Shown: positions 16,717 through 25,588, counted from the first letter of the stretch. The stretch is DNA of 64,000 nucleotides from Bacteroidaceae bacterium (GCA_902362375.1 CABIVS010000014.1:25016-89015); one strand, 5' to 3'. Numbers and translations are program-made. Notes: generated by a model from the letters alone, not told the origin.

Positions 16717-17157
16717 ATGAGAGAAGGAGCAGAGTTTAGAGAACTCATGTTGCAGATTGTTCGTACCCGTATGGCTTTCCGCCGGTCTATGCAACGGACA
16801 TTGAGAAAAAATAATGCGGGTATTACGTTTGAGATGCTTCAGGTATTGAGTAGCTTATGGCATGAGCAGGGAATTAGTCAGCAGATATTGGCGGAACGCA
16901 TAGCAAAAGATAAGGCATGTCTCACCAATTTGATGAATAATCTGGAAAAGAAAGGGTATGTTTACCGGAGAGAAGATCCTGCCGACCGTCGTAATAAACT
17001 GGTGTTCCTGACCCCCGAAGGGGAAGAATTTAAAGAACAGATTCGTCCGATTCTCGATCAGGTCTATGTATACGCAGAAAAGATTATTGGTATAGAAAGC
17101 ATTGAGACTATGTTGTCTGAATTAAAGAGTGTATACGATGTACTTGAAAATGTATAA
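16717..17157 (+). CDS. MarR-family transcriptional regulator of efflux operon
   Basis: This 146-residue MarR protein has the classic winged helix: QQILAERIAKDKACLTNLMNNLEKKGYV, then the wing REDPADRRNKLVFLTPEG with the conserved DxR. It heads an operon with TolC-, EmrA- and EmrB-like genes, and a perfect palindrome overlaps the promoter at 16638-16659. It is therefore very likely an autorepressor released by toxic small molecules. Its 3' end overlaps the start of the next gene by 8 nt. Confidence 0.93.
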   Translation: MREGAEFRELMLQIVRTRMAFRRSMQRTLRKNNAGITFEMLQVLSSLWHEQGISQQILAERIAKDKACLTNLMNNLEKKGYVYRREDPADRRNKLVFLTPEGEEFKEQIRPILDQVYVYAEKIIGIESIETMLSELKSVYDVLENV

Positions 17158-18457
17158 GAAGTATGGGGCTGTTTTATCTTGCCTGTTTTTGGCTACTCAA
17201 TCCATAAATGCACAAACAGATTCTTTGTTTCTCACTATCGATCAGCTTTTTGGACGGGGAGTACGGCATAGTCTGCAACTTCAGGCGGATGTAATGAAAG
17301 AATCCATGGCACAGGAGCGGATACGGACCGCACGGTCTGCGCAGTTACCGGAACTGCAGATCGGGCTGAAAGGGGGATTTGTTGGGCAGCCTGTTGTTTG
17401 GGAACAGGGATTATCCGATCCTTCATATCCGGAAGCACCTGACTGGTCACAAAATTATGCGATTGATCTGGCACAGCCTCTCTATCAGGGTGGTAAAATC
17501 CGAAGTGCTATTCATAAGGCGGATATAGAAAAACAAGTTGCCGAACTACAAACATTAACTGATGAGGCAGAAATAAAGTTACGGTTACTCAATCAGTATA
17601 TGAACCTGTTTAGTCTATTCAAGCAGCATGAAATATTGATGCGGAATATTGAGGAGTCGGAACTCCGGTTACGCGATATCCGACGGATGAAAAAAGAGGG
17701 GCTGATAACCAATAATGATGTATTACGGAGCGAAATGCAGTTGACTAATGACCGCCTGTCTTTGAAGGAAGTGGAAAATAGCATTGCGCTTGTATCACAG
17801 CAACTCAATATCTTGTTGGGGCAGGATGAGAACTTGTTATTACAACCGGATACAACCATTCTCTATCAGGCAGTTGCTTTGCAATCCTATGATGACTATA
17901 TTGTTCAGGCGTATGAGAATGATCCGGCGATGAGGCTGCTTCGCGCACAGACAGAATTGGCAAGGAATGAAATCCGTTCTGCCCAATCCTTATCTCTTCC
18001 CAGTGTGTCGCTATATGCATCGAATACATTGGCACGTCCCGTTTCACGTACATTGGCGGATATGTATAACAATAACTGGAATGTGGGCGTATCGGTTTCC
18101 TATCCTTTATCCTCACTGTACAAGAACAATCATAAAGTAAAAGAGAGCAAACTGATGGTGTCTTTGCGGAAGAATGAAGAAGAACAGAAAATGCAGGGAA
18201 TCCGCATGGATGTACGCTCTGCATTTCTACGCCACAGGGAAGCATTGCAGAGGGTGGAGGCTCTAAAACTGTCTGTCCGGCAAGCGGAAGAGAATTACCG
18301 TATTATGCAGAATCGTTATCTGAATCAACTGGCTATCCTGACTGATTTACTTGATGCGAATTCCGTCCGTTTGAATGTGGAATTGCAGCTGGTCACTGCA
18401 CGCACTCGTGTGATTTATACTTATTATCAACTTCAGAAGGCTTGTGGGCGTCTTTAA
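17150..18457 (+). CDS. TolC-family outer-membrane efflux protein
   Basis: This is the outer-membrane channel of a tripartite drug efflux pump. It has a signal peptide (YGAVLSCLFLATQSINAQ) and two TolC repeats of paired coiled-coil helices, recognisable at about residues 100-215 and 290-430, with the ending LLDANSVRLNVELQLVTARTRVIYTYYQLQKACG. I chose the ATG at 17150, which overlaps the marR stop. An in-frame ATG at 17138 and a GTG at 17129 would only lengthen the region before the signal peptide. It lies between marR and the HlyD-type adaptor gene. Confidence 0.9.
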   Translation: MYKKYGAVLSCLFLATQSINAQTDSLFLTIDQLFGRGVRHSLQLQADVMKESMAQERIRTARSAQLPELQIGLKGGFVGQPVVWEQGLSDPSYPEAPDWSQNYAIDLAQPLYQGGKIRSAIHKADIEKQVAELQTLTDEAEIKLRLLNQYMNLFSLFKQHEILMRNIEESELRLRDIRRMKKEGLITNNDVLRSEMQLTNDRLSLKEVENSIALVSQQLNILLGQDENLLLQPDTTILYQAVALQSYDDYIVQAYENDPAMRLLRAQTELARNEIRSAQSLSLPSVSLYASNTLARPVSRTLADMYNNNWNVGVSVSYPLSSLYKNNHKVKESKLMVSLRKNEEEQKMQGIRMDVRSAFLRHREALQRVEALKLSVRQAEENYRIMQNRYLNQLAILTDLLDANSVRLNVELQLVTARTRVIYTYYQLQKACGRL

Positions 18458-18471
18458 TAAACAGAATAGAT

Positions 18472-19542
18472 ATGGCAATTGAATGGAAAGAAAAACAGAG
18501 GAAACTGAAAAAAGTAAGAGTTCGTAATATCGTTTTAAATTTAGTATGTATCTGTTTGGCCGTCTCCGGACTTTGGTGGACTGCTAATTACTTCTGGCGC
18601 TATGTGAATTACGAAGTTACTAATGATGCTTTTGTAGATCAATATGTAGCTCCTTTGAATGTCCGGGCTTCGGGTTATATCAAGGAGGTTCGTTTTAAGG
18701 AACATCAATATGTCCATCAGGGAGATACTCTGCTGGTGCTTGACAATCGTGAATATCAGATTAAGGTAAAGGAAGCGGAAGCTGCATTGTTGGATGCACA
18801 TGGCTCGCAGGATGTACTTCATTCGGGTATTGAAACTTCCCATACGAATATTGTCGTACAGGATGCCAACATCGCTGAAGCGAAAGCGAAACTCTGGCAA
18901 TTAGAACAGGATTATCATCGTTTTGAACGTTTGTTGAAAGAAGAATCTGTTCCGGAACAGCAGTATGAGCAAGCGAAAGCCGCTTATGAGGCAGCAAAGG
19001 CACGTTATCAGGCATTGGTTGCACAGAGACAGGCGGCATTATCGCAATATGCGGAAACAAGTAAGAAAACAACCGGCACAGAGGCTGCCATTTTGCGTAA
19101 AGAAGCAGACTTGGATTTGGCTAAGCTGAATCTGTCTTATACGGTTCTCGCTGCTCCTTATGATGGATATATGGGCAGGCGTACGCTTGAATCCGGTCAA
19201 TATGTACAGACCGGACAGACTATTTCTTATCTGGTGCGCAATAAGGATAAGTGGATTACCGCTAATTATAAAGAAACGCAGATTGCTAATATTCATATTG
19301 GGCAGCAGGTACGTATTAAAGTAGATGCAGTGCCCGGAAAGATTTTTCACGGGGAAGTCACTGCAATTTCCGAGGCAACCGGGTCTAAATATTCCTTGGT
19401 TCCTACAGATAATTCGGCCGGCAATTTTGTAAAGGTACAGCAGCGAATCCCTGTGCGTATCGACTTGGAAGATGTTTCTTCGGAAGAAATGGCACAGTTG
19501 AGAGCTGGGATGATGGTGGAAACAGAAGCTTTACGCAAATGA
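18472..19542 (+). CDS. HlyD/EmrA-family membrane fusion protein
   Basis: This periplasmic adaptor links the inner-membrane pump to the TolC channel. From the ATG at 18472 (356 residues) it has one N-terminal span (about 20-45), a biotinyl-lipoyl half (VAPLNVRASGYIKEV), a long coiled-coil hairpin (about 95-195), the second lipoyl half (LAAPYDGYMGRRTLESGQYV), and a beta-barrel domain ending GMMVETEAL. An upstream TTG at 18442 in the same frame would lie inside the tolC gene and is not needed. The stop overlaps the next start by 4 nt. Confidence 0.92.
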   Translation: MAIEWKEKQRKLKKVRVRNIVLNLVCICLAVSGLWWTANYFWRYVNYEVTNDAFVDQYVAPLNVRASGYIKEVRFKEHQYVHQGDTLLVLDNREYQIKVKEAEAALLDAHGSQDVLHSGIETSHTNIVVQDANIAEAKAKLWQLEQDYHRFERLLKEESVPEQQYEQAKAAYEAAKARYQALVAQRQAALSQYAETSKKTTGTEAAILRKEADLDLAKLNLSYTVLAAPYDGYMGRRTLESGQYVQTGQTISYLVRNKDKWITANYKETQIANIHIGQQVRIKVDAVPGKIFHGEVTAISEATGSKYSLVPTDNSAGNFVKVQQRIPVRIDLEDVSSEEMAQLRAGMMVETEALRK

Positions 19543-21143
19543 TTACCATGAAGGAATTGGAGGCACCTGTTCGCCAATGGGTGCCCGATTGGCTTGGGCT
19601 TATCAGCATTTTCATCGTGATTCTTCCGGTTACTATGCTCAATGGCTCGTATACAGGCAGTATGTTGGAAGTGTCGAACACGCTGGGTACTAATTCGGAA
19701 GATATTACGATGGGGTATTACGCTGCTTCGGCGGGTATGGCTATCGCATACCCGATTATTCCTAAGGTGTTGGCAGCCTTTTCCGTGAAATCTCTGTTAT
19801 TGATTGATTTAGTACTGCAATTCTTCTTGAGTTGGGTTTGTGCACGTACGCAAAACGCGGATATTTTGATTGTCTGTAGTTTTGCTGTCGGTTTCCTGAA
19901 AGGATTTCTCATGTTGTGGTTTATTCGTTATGCCCAGAAGATTTTCAGTCCGAAGAATGTGCGTAGCGAGTTCTATTCTTATTTTTATCCGTTGGTTTAC
20001 GGTGGGGGACAAGTTTCGATGCTGGTAACGGCTTTACTGGCGTATCATTATAACTGGAAGTATATGTACTACTTTATGATGGTATTGATTTTGATTTCCA
20101 TTCTGTTTGTTATCATCTGTTTCCGGCACAACCGCCCCATAAAAGCTGTCGCATGGTCTGATCTGCATATCCGTGAGATGTTTGTTATTTCAGCCGGGTT
20201 GCTGATGTTGATGTACGTTATCAATTATGGCAAAGTGCTCGATTGGATGGCTTCCGGCAAGATATGTATTTATATTGTAATAGCACCTATGCTGATTGCA
20301 CTGTTCATCTGGTATCAGAGCCGTTCGGAGAATCCTTATGTAAGTCTGGCTCCTTTATTCCAACCCAAAGCAATTGTGGGCTATTTTTATATGATGCTCG
20401 TGATGTTTTTCAGTACATCGACCACTTTGTTGACTAACTATCTGACTGTTATTCTGAAAGTAGATACTACGCATACCTATTCTCTTTATATTTATTTGCT
20501 TCCGGGATATGTAGTCGGTGCCTTTATCTGTTTTTGGTGGTTTCGCTGGCAACGGTGGCGTTTTCGTTTTCTGATAGCGGGAGGAATGAGTTGCTTTGTG
20601 ATTTTCTTTGCCATTTTGTATTTTGGCATTTCTCCGGATAGTACGTATGAGATGCTCTACCTGCCTATCTTCTTTCGCGGTTTGGGTATGTTGACTTTGA
20701 TTATTGCTTTTGCCCTGTTTGCCGTGGAAGACTTGAATCCGAAATACTTGTTGTCGAATGCTTTCTTCCTGATTATTTTCCGTTCCGTGTTGGCACCTAT
20801 CATGGCGACTTCTTTTTATAGTAATGTACTGTACCGACTGCAACAAAAATATATGTATTCGTTGTCGGAAACTATAACCGCTGCTGATCCATTGTCGTCA
20901 GCACGCTATAGCCAGTCGCTGAACAATGCGATGACACAGGGGCATCCGTATGATGAGGCTGCGCAGTTGGCAACCAACTCTTTATATAATACCCTGCAAC
21001 AACAAAGCCTGTTGCTGGCATTGAAAGAGATTTTGGGTTATCTGTTGGTGATATCTGTTGTCATAGCTGTGATTTCTCGTTTTATTCCTTTCCATAAAAC
21101 AATCCGCGTTACGTTTAAGAAAACAGGCGATGATATGGTATAA
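19539..21143 (+). CDS. MFS drug:H+ antiporter, DHA2/EmrB type
   Basis: This 534-residue protein has about 14 predicted spans, the pattern of the DHA2 (EmrB/QacA) group. The early motif NGSYTGSMLEVSNTLGTNSEDI corresponds to the region after span 1. It would use the proton gradient to drive export through the EmrA-like adaptor and the TolC-like channel encoded upstream. It ends the operon and is followed by a clear terminator. The substrate is unknown. Confidence 0.9.
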   Translation: MITMKELEAPVRQWVPDWLGLISIFIVILPVTMLNGSYTGSMLEVSNTLGTNSEDITMGYYAASAGMAIAYPIIPKVLAAFSVKSLLLIDLVLQFFLSWVCARTQNADILIVCSFAVGFLKGFLMLWFIRYAQKIFSPKNVRSEFYSYFYPLVYGGGQVSMLVTALLAYHYNWKYMYYFMMVLILISILFVIICFRHNRPIKAVAWSDLHIREMFVISAGLLMLMYVINYGKVLDWMASGKICIYIVIAPMLIALFIWYQSRSENPYVSLAPLFQPKAIVGYFYMMLVMFFSTSTTLLTNYLTVILKVDTTHTYSLYIYLLPGYVVGAFICFWWFRWQRWRFRFLIAGGMSCFVIFFAILYFGISPDSTYEMLYLPIFFRGLGMLTLIIAFALFAVEDLNPKYLLSNAFFLIIFRSVLAPIMATSFYSNVLYRLQQKYMYSLSETITAADPLSSARYSQSLNNAMTQGHPYDEAAQLATNSLYNTLQQQSLLLALKEILGYLLVISVVIAVISRFIPFHKTIRVTFKKTGDDMV

Positions 21144-21151
21144 CAAAAAAA

Positions 21152-21207
21152 AGAGTTGCTATCCTTCACTCAATGATAAGTTGAACGGGATAGCAACTCT
21201 ATTGTTT
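21152..21207. terminator. Bidirectional terminator between emrB-like gene and uxaA
   Basis: A 13-bp stem (21152-21164 with 21188-21200) is preceded by an A run and followed by ATTGTTTT. It can serve both convergent transcripts. Confidence 0.8.
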
Positions 21208-21260
21208 TAACAATGTATCTTTTATCTTCGATATATTTGTTGTATCAGATAGCGACCTGT

Positions 21261-22751
21261 TTACAAGGTTACCCCTGTTTTAAAGATAGCAATTTCGCGA
21301 TAGCCTTTCTTCTCGTTGTTTACGAATTCACCGCTTGCCACTTTGATGATATAGTCAATGAAGCGTTCACAAGTCTTTTCCATCGGTTCGTTTTCTACGA
21401 TCACACCGGCGTTGAAGTCAATCCATCCCGGTTTGTTTTTAGCCAAGGTTGAATTGGTGGAAATCTTCATGGTCGGAACAAAAGTGCCGAAAGGAGTACC
21501 GCGTCCGGTGGTGAAAAGTACCATGTGGCATCCACTTGCTGCAAGAGTAGTGGCTGCAACCAGGTCATTGCCCGGAGCAGAAAGCAGGTTGAGTCCTTTT
21601 TTCTGTAAACGTTCGCCGTAAGGCATTACGCCGGATACATAACTCTTTCCACATTTTTGGGTACATCCCAGTGCTTTTTCTTCCAGAGTAGAGATACCAC
21701 CGGCTTTGTTGCCCGGAGAGGGATTTTCACCTACAGGCTCTCCGTGTGACAGGAAGTATTCTTTGAAGTCATTAATCAGATGGACAGTCTGTTCAAACAG
21801 TTCTTCGTTTTTACAACGGTTCATCAGGATCGTTTCTGCGCCGAACATTTCCGGAACTTCAGTCAATACGCTTGTGCCTCCCTGTGCAATCAGGAAATCG
21901 GAGAACATACCCAACAATGGGTTGGCCGTAATGCCGGAGAAACCGTCAGAACCACCGCATTTCAATCCCACACGAAGTTCGGACAAAGGTACATCGGTAC
22001 GTTCGTCTTTAGAGGCTTTTGCATACAAATCACGCAGGATTTCCATTCCTTCTTCATATTCGTCGCCTACCTTTTGGGTAACCATGAATTTGACGCGGTC
22101 TTCATCAAATTCGCCCAGGAATTCACGGAATACATCCGGCTGGTTATTCTCACATCCCAAGCCTACTACCAATACAGCGCCTGCATTGGGATGAAGCACC
22201 ATGTCACGAAGAATCTTTTTCGTATTCTCATGGTCGTCACCAAGTTGCGAGCAACCGTAGTTGTGTGGGAAAGCGACAATGGCATCCACTCCCTTACCTT
22301 CGGTTTCGCGACGCAGTCCCTCGGCCAGTTGTCCGATGATACCGTTTACGCAACCTACAGTCGGGATAATCCATATCTCGTTTCTTACACCTACATCACC
22401 GTTTTTGCGACGGTAACCTTTGAAAGTAAGATCTTTATGAGGAATATCCAAAGAAACCTGAATCGGGTTGTACGTGTAGTCCAACAATCCGGCGAGGTTG
22501 GTTTTGATGTTCGTTTCGTTCATCCAGTCCCCCTGTTTCTTTGCCATTCGTGCATGTCCGATCGGGTAACCGTACTTGATTACATTTTCACCTTCCGCAA
22601 AATTCTTTAGTGCGAATTTATGTCCGGCAGGAATATCCTCGTTCAATGTAATCTCAATGCCATCTATAGAAAGATGCTCTCCTGCCGGGAGGTTAACAAT
22701 GGCAACGGCAACGTTGTCGGCAGGATTAATTCTTAAATACTTTGTTTCCAT
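21261..22751 (-). CDS. uxaA: Altronate dehydratase-type UxaA family protein (SAF + C-terminal domain)
   Basis: This 496-residue enzyme has an N-terminal SAF domain (about 10-85) joined to the large galactarate/altronate dehydratase domain (AFPHNYGCSQLG, VVGLGCENNQPD, KCGGSDGFSGI, FTTGRGTPFGTFVPTMKISTN). This matches E. coli UxaA in length and order. It would convert D-altronate to 2-keto-3-deoxygluconate (KDG), feeding the kdgK and kdgA products encoded across the regulatory region. A related aldonate is possible. It follows the LacI regulator gene by 30 nt and is probably co-transcribed with it. Confidence 0.88.
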   Translation of the reverse strand: METKYLRINPADNVAVAIVNLPAGEHLSIDGIEITLNEDIPAGHKFALKNFAEGENVIKYGYPIGHARMAKKQGDWMNETNIKTNLAGLLDYTYNPIQVSLDIPHKDLTFKGYRRKNGDVGVRNEIWIIPTVGCVNGIIGQLAEGLRRETEGKGVDAIVAFPHNYGCSQLGDDHENTKKILRDMVLHPNAGAVLVVGLGCENNQPDVFREFLGEFDEDRVKFMVTQKVGDEYEEGMEILRDLYAKASKDERTDVPLSELRVGLKCGGSDGFSGITANPLLGMFSDFLIAQGGTSVLTEVPEMFGAETILMNRCKNEELFEQTVHLINDFKEYFLSHGEPVGENPSPGNKAGGISTLEEKALGCTQKCGKSYVSGVMPYGERLQKKGLNLLSAPGNDLVAATTLAASGCHMVLFTTGRGTPFGTFVPTMKISTNSTLAKNKPGWIDFNAGVIVENEPMEKTCERFIDYIIKVASGEFVNNEKKGYREIAIFKTGVTL

Positions 22752-22781
22752 GTAATGTACTTGTAAAGTTGTACTTTGTTG

Positions 22782-23846
22782 TTATTTGCTATGGTAATAG
22801 TCTATTGTCTCTACTGTTAACAGATCAATGGGCATATAGTTGATACGAGTCACTTCTTTCTTGAAAATAAGGTGATCGCATAGAGCTTTGATGCCATTGG
22901 CTCCTTGCAGTTCCGGCTGCTGGGCGATGAGGAAGGAGATACTTCCTTCTTTCAGGCAGGTGACATTCCGTTCCAGAAGGTCATATCCTATCAGATTGAA
23001 GTCTTTCTTTCCACGGCTTTGCAGGTACTCGCCAACGATGTAGGCTTTAGAGTTGAAAGTGATTCCATTCTTAACCATCGGATAGGTACGGAAGAATTCG
23101 TCCAGCATCTCGTTGTCCTCGTCGTTGCGTTCGGCATGCAAGTCAAGTTCCAGTATAGTACAAGACGGATGATGTTCTTTCATGTACTGCCTAAAACCGA
23201 TTTCTCTGTTCTCCTGCTGATTGGATCCTACAATTCCTTCATGTATTTTACGGAAAATCACAATTTCCTTTTCCTCCCGTGCCAGTAACATCATCATTCG
23301 AGCAGCGAAATATCCGCTTTGACGTGAATTCTGACCAAAGAAGGCGAGGGGAGGAACCTCTTTAATGTTGGAATCTATATATATATAAGGTATATCTAGT
23401 GCCTGCAACTGATCGGTGAATCCTTTCGTATATTGCGGAGCGGTAGGAGCTACCATCACTCCGTCCGGCTGCAGGGCCAGGATGGCTTCGCTGGCGTTGA
23501 CGAATGAATGATAATCGTATGGATCGTAATAGTTGATTTTCACCGAAGTATTGAAATCCGAATAGGTTGCAATCGCTTCGTGAATACCGATTTCTACAGC
23601 CGTCCAGTATTCGCCTTCCAGATGTTCCGGCAGAAGGCAGATAAACGTATATTTCTTGTTGGAAGCCAGAGCGCTGGCGTACATATTGGGCTGGTAGTCA
23701 AGCTGCTTCAGAATTTCTTCTACGCGTTTTTTACTGGCCTCTGATACTCCACTACGTCCGTGAATAACGCGGTCTACTGTTCCCACTGATACATCTGCTA
23801 GACGGGCGATGTCTTTGATTCTGATCCTTTCGGGCAATTTATTCAT
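22782..23846 (-). CDS. LacI-family regulator of the hexuronate/KDG genes
   Basis: This 354-residue LacI protein has an N-terminal helix-turn-helix (RIKDIARLADVSVGTVDRVIHGRSGVSE), a hinge (LDYQPNMYASALASNKKY) and a periplasmic-binding-like effector domain. I start it at 23846. An in-frame ATG at 23966 would add 40 residues but would run through the operator and promoter region. Two 17-bp operator-like sites lie between it and kdgK. The inducer is likely KDG or a hexuronate product, but this is inferred from its neighbours. Confidence 0.9.
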   Translation of the reverse strand: MNKLPERIRIKDIARLADVSVGTVDRVIHGRSGVSEASKKRVEEILKQLDYQPNMYASALASNKKYTFICLLPEHLEGEYWTAVEIGIHEAIATYSDFNTSVKINYYDPYDYHSFVNASEAILALQPDGVMVAPTAPQYTKGFTDQLQALDIPYIYIDSNIKEVPPLAFFGQNSRQSGYFAARMMMLLAREEKEIVIFRKIHEGIVGSNQQENREIGFRQYMKEHHPSCTILELDLHAERNDEDNEMLDEFFRTYPMVKNGITFNSKAYIVGEYLQSRGKKDFNLIGYDLLERNVTCLKEGSISFLIAQQPELQGANGIKALCDHLIFKKEVTRINYMPIDLLTVETIDYYHSK

Positions 23847-23871
23847 ACGATAACCTTTATTTATATAGGTT

Positions 23872-23888
23872 TTTGTGCTCGCACACAA
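23872..23888. promoter_or_regulatory. LacI-type operator, copy 1
   Basis: TTTGTGCTCGCACACAA contains the inverted repeat TGTGC-NN-GCACA. It lies 26 bp upstream of the LacI start codon, in its leader, which suits autoregulation. It matches copy 2 at 15 of 17 positions. Confidence 0.7.
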
Positions 23889-23911
23889 TAATAATCTTAA
23901 TATTTTCGATA

Positions 23912-23919
23912 CAAATATA
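23912..23919 (-). promoter_or_regulatory. Likely -7 element for the lacI-type gene and uxaA
   Basis: TATATTTG on the minus strand fits TAnnTTTG exactly and lies 66 nt upstream of the regulator's start. The -33 element is not clear. Confidence 0.5.
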
Positions 23920-23926
23920 TAACAAT

Positions 23927-23957
23927 TTTTGTAATTACGAAAATTGTTGTATCTTTG
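23927..23957 (+). promoter_or_regulatory. Promoter of kdgK
   Basis: A TTTTG ending at 23931, an 18-nt spacer and TATCTTTG at 23950-23957 form a good Bacteroides promoter. Operator copy 2 overlaps the -7 element, which suits repression by the divergent LacI protein. The leader before kdgK is about 135 nt. Confidence 0.7.
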
Positions 23958-23970
23958 TGCCCGCACACGA
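23954..23970. promoter_or_regulatory. LacI-type operator, copy 2
   Basis: TTTGTGCCCGCACACGA carries the TGTGC-NN-GCACA inverted repeat and overlaps the -7 element and presumed start point of kdgK transcription. Confidence 0.72.
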
Positions 23971-24099
23971 AAGGTATGTGATGTTGGTTGTTTTATAGAT
24001 TAATGCTCATGTAGTCAGTGTGTTAACCCCTAAAATAGGGCTGAAATGATAAATTGAAAGTTCATAATATTAATAACTTAGAATTTAAAACATAAGATT

Positions 24100-25125
24100 A
24101 TGGGAAAGAAAGTCGTTACATTAGGCGAAATCATGCTTAGATTATCAACTCCGGGTAATACTCGTTTTGTTCAATCTGATTCTTTTGATGTAGTATATGG
24201 TGGTGGTGAAGCTAACGTTGCAGTAAGCTGTGCCAACTACGGACATGACGCTTATTTCGTAACCAAATTACCGAAACACGAAATCGGACAGTCTGCTGTT
24301 AACGCATTGCGTAAATATGGCGTAAAGACAGACTTTATTGCTCGTGGTGGCGACCGTGTAGGTATCTACTACTTGGAAACAGGTGCTTCTATGCGTCCTA
24401 GCAAGGTTATTTATGACCGTGCTCACTCTGCCATTGCTGAAGCTGACGCTGCTGATTTCGACTTTGATGCAATCATGGAAGGTGCTGACTGGTTCCACTG
24501 GTCTGGTATCACTCCGGCTATTTCTGACAAGGCTGCCGAGTTGACTCGTCTGGCTTGTGAAGCTGCAAAACGTCACGGTGTAACTGTTTCTGTTGACTTG
24601 AATTTCCGTAAGAAACTGTGGACTAAAGAAAAAGCACAGTCTATCATGAAACCGTTGATGCAGTTTGTAGACGTATGTATCGGTAACGAAGAAGATGCGG
24701 AACTTTGTCTGGGCTTCAAACCGGATGCTGACGTTGAAGCTGGTCACACAGATGCTGAAGGTTACAAAGGTATCTTCCAGCAAATGATGAAAGAATTCGG
24801 ATTCAAATATGTAGTTTCTACTTTGCGCGAATCTTTCTCTGCTACTCACAACGGCTGGAAAGCTATGATCTACAACGGTGAAGAGTTCTATACTTCAAAA
24901 CGTTATGATATTGATCCGATTATCGACCGTGTAGGTGGTGGCGACTCTTTCTCCGGTGGTATTATCCATGGTTTGATGACTAAACCTAATCAGGGTGCTG
25001 CCCTTGAATTTGCAGTTGCTGCATCTGCTTTGAAACATACTATCAATGGTGACTTCAACCTTGTTTCTATAGAAGAAGTAGAAGCATTGGCTGGTGGTGA
25101 CGCAAGCGGTCGCGTACAGAGATAA
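24100..25125 (+). CDS. kdgK: 2-keto-3-deoxygluconate kinase (PfkB family)
   Basis: KdgK phosphorylates 2-keto-3-deoxygluconate to KDPG. The 341-residue protein is a PfkB-family kinase. It has the N-terminal GGGEANVAVSCANYG substrate region and the C-terminal ATP/anion-hole motif RVGGGDSFSGGI, in which the usual GAGD is GGGD with the catalytic Asp kept. Codons are strongly biased toward GGT, GCT and CGT, as in well-expressed genes. It lies under LacI-type operators and is followed by the four-helix-bundle insert and then kdgA. Confidence 0.92.
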   Translation: MGKKVVTLGEIMLRLSTPGNTRFVQSDSFDVVYGGGEANVAVSCANYGHDAYFVTKLPKHEIGQSAVNALRKYGVKTDFIARGGDRVGIYYLETGASMRPSKVIYDRAHSAIAEADAADFDFDAIMEGADWFHWSGITPAISDKAAELTRLACEAAKRHGVTVSVDLNFRKKLWTKEKAQSIMKPLMQFVDVCIGNEEDAELCLGFKPDADVEAGHTDAEGYKGIFQQMMKEFGFKYVVSTLRESFSATHNGWKAMIYNGEEFYTSKRYDIDPIIDRVGGGDSFSGGIIHGLMTKPNQGAALEFAVAASALKHTINGDFNLVSIEEVEALAGGDASGRVQR

Positions 25126-25144
25126 GGATATTTACTATTGGACA

Positions 25145-25173
25145 ATTTACTATTTACTATTTAATACTTTTGC
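25145..25173. repeat. Left inverted repeat of the four-helix-bundle insert
   Basis: This 29-nt AT-rich segment reads, on the complementary strand, as the same sequence as 25539-25567 with 2 mismatches. It holds overlapping TTTACTATT units, and another copy lies at 25131-25139 beside the kdgK stop. Confidence 0.75.
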
Positions 25174-25176
25174 CTG

Positions 25177-25539
25177 ATGACAACGGTTGAACTTAAAAAT
25201 AGGCTGAAGGTATTAGCAATACGTATTATTAGATTGGTAGATAAATTGCCCAATACTCCTGCCGGTAGAGCTATCGGCAATCAGATTATTCGTTCGGGTA
25301 CATCTCCTGCTGCAAATTATAGGGCAGCGTGTTTGGGAAAGTCAGATAAGGATTTTCTTAATAAATTGAAGATGGTGGAAGAAGAACTGGATGAGACTTT
25401 ATATTGGCTGGAATTATTAATGGAAGTTCAATTGGTTAAACCAGAATTGATGGCTGACCTATATAAAGAAAATGAGGAGCTTTTAAAAATAATTGTTAGT
25501 TCAATAACTACTATGAAAAGTAGGATAAATGATAAATAG
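25177..25539 (+). CDS. Four-helix-bundle protein (23S rRNA intervening-sequence protein family)
   Basis: This 120-residue protein belongs to the four-helix-bundle family first seen in 23S rRNA intervening sequences (S23/IVP-like) and related to Avd proteins of diversity-generating retroelements. The family hallmarks are visible: LAIRIIRLVDKLPNTPAGRA, IIRSGTSPAANYRAA and KMVEEELDETLYWLELL. The codons are AT-rich (ATA, AGG, TCA), unlike the optimised codons of kdgK and kdgA on either side. Inverted repeats of about 29 bp bound the gene exactly, the right one beginning at its stop codon. It has no known role in KDG metabolism and looks inserted into the operon. Confidence 0.9.
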   Translation: MTTVELKNRLKVLAIRIIRLVDKLPNTPAGRAIGNQIIRSGTSPAANYRAACLGKSDKDFLNKLKMVEEELDETLYWLELLMEVQLVKPELMADLYKENEELLKIIVSSITTMKSRINDK

Positions 25540-25567
25540 CAAAAGTATCAAATAGTAAATTGTAAAT
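25539..25567. repeat. Right inverted repeat of the four-helix-bundle insert
   Basis: The repeat starts at the last base of the stop codon (GCAAAAGTATCAAATAGTAA...) and matches the reverse complement of 25145-25173 at 27 of 29 positions. Further AATAGTAAAT units continue to about 25582. Confidence 0.75.
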
Positions 25568-25588
25568 AATAAAATAGTAAATAATAAG

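Noticed and set aside
17129..17149. GTG/ATG starts of the TolC-like gene upstream of 17150
   Set aside because: They lengthen the overlap with marR and add residues before an already complete signal peptide. They cannot be fully excluded.
20355..20846. 163-codon minus-strand frame inside the EmrB-like gene
   Set aside because: It has a low-complexity Gln/Lys/His-rich translation, as expected from the reverse of a membrane-protein gene.
23847..23966. Longer start for the LacI regulator (ATG at 23966)
   Set aside because: The added 40 residues would be encoded by the operator and promoter region, and LacI proteins begin just before the helix-turn-helix, as they do from 23846.
25131..25582. 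Classical insertion sequence around the four-helix-bundle gene
   Set aside because: Inverted repeats are present, but the only gene is not a transposase and I cannot identify a clear target-site duplication, so I list it as a candidate cassette rather than an IS element.
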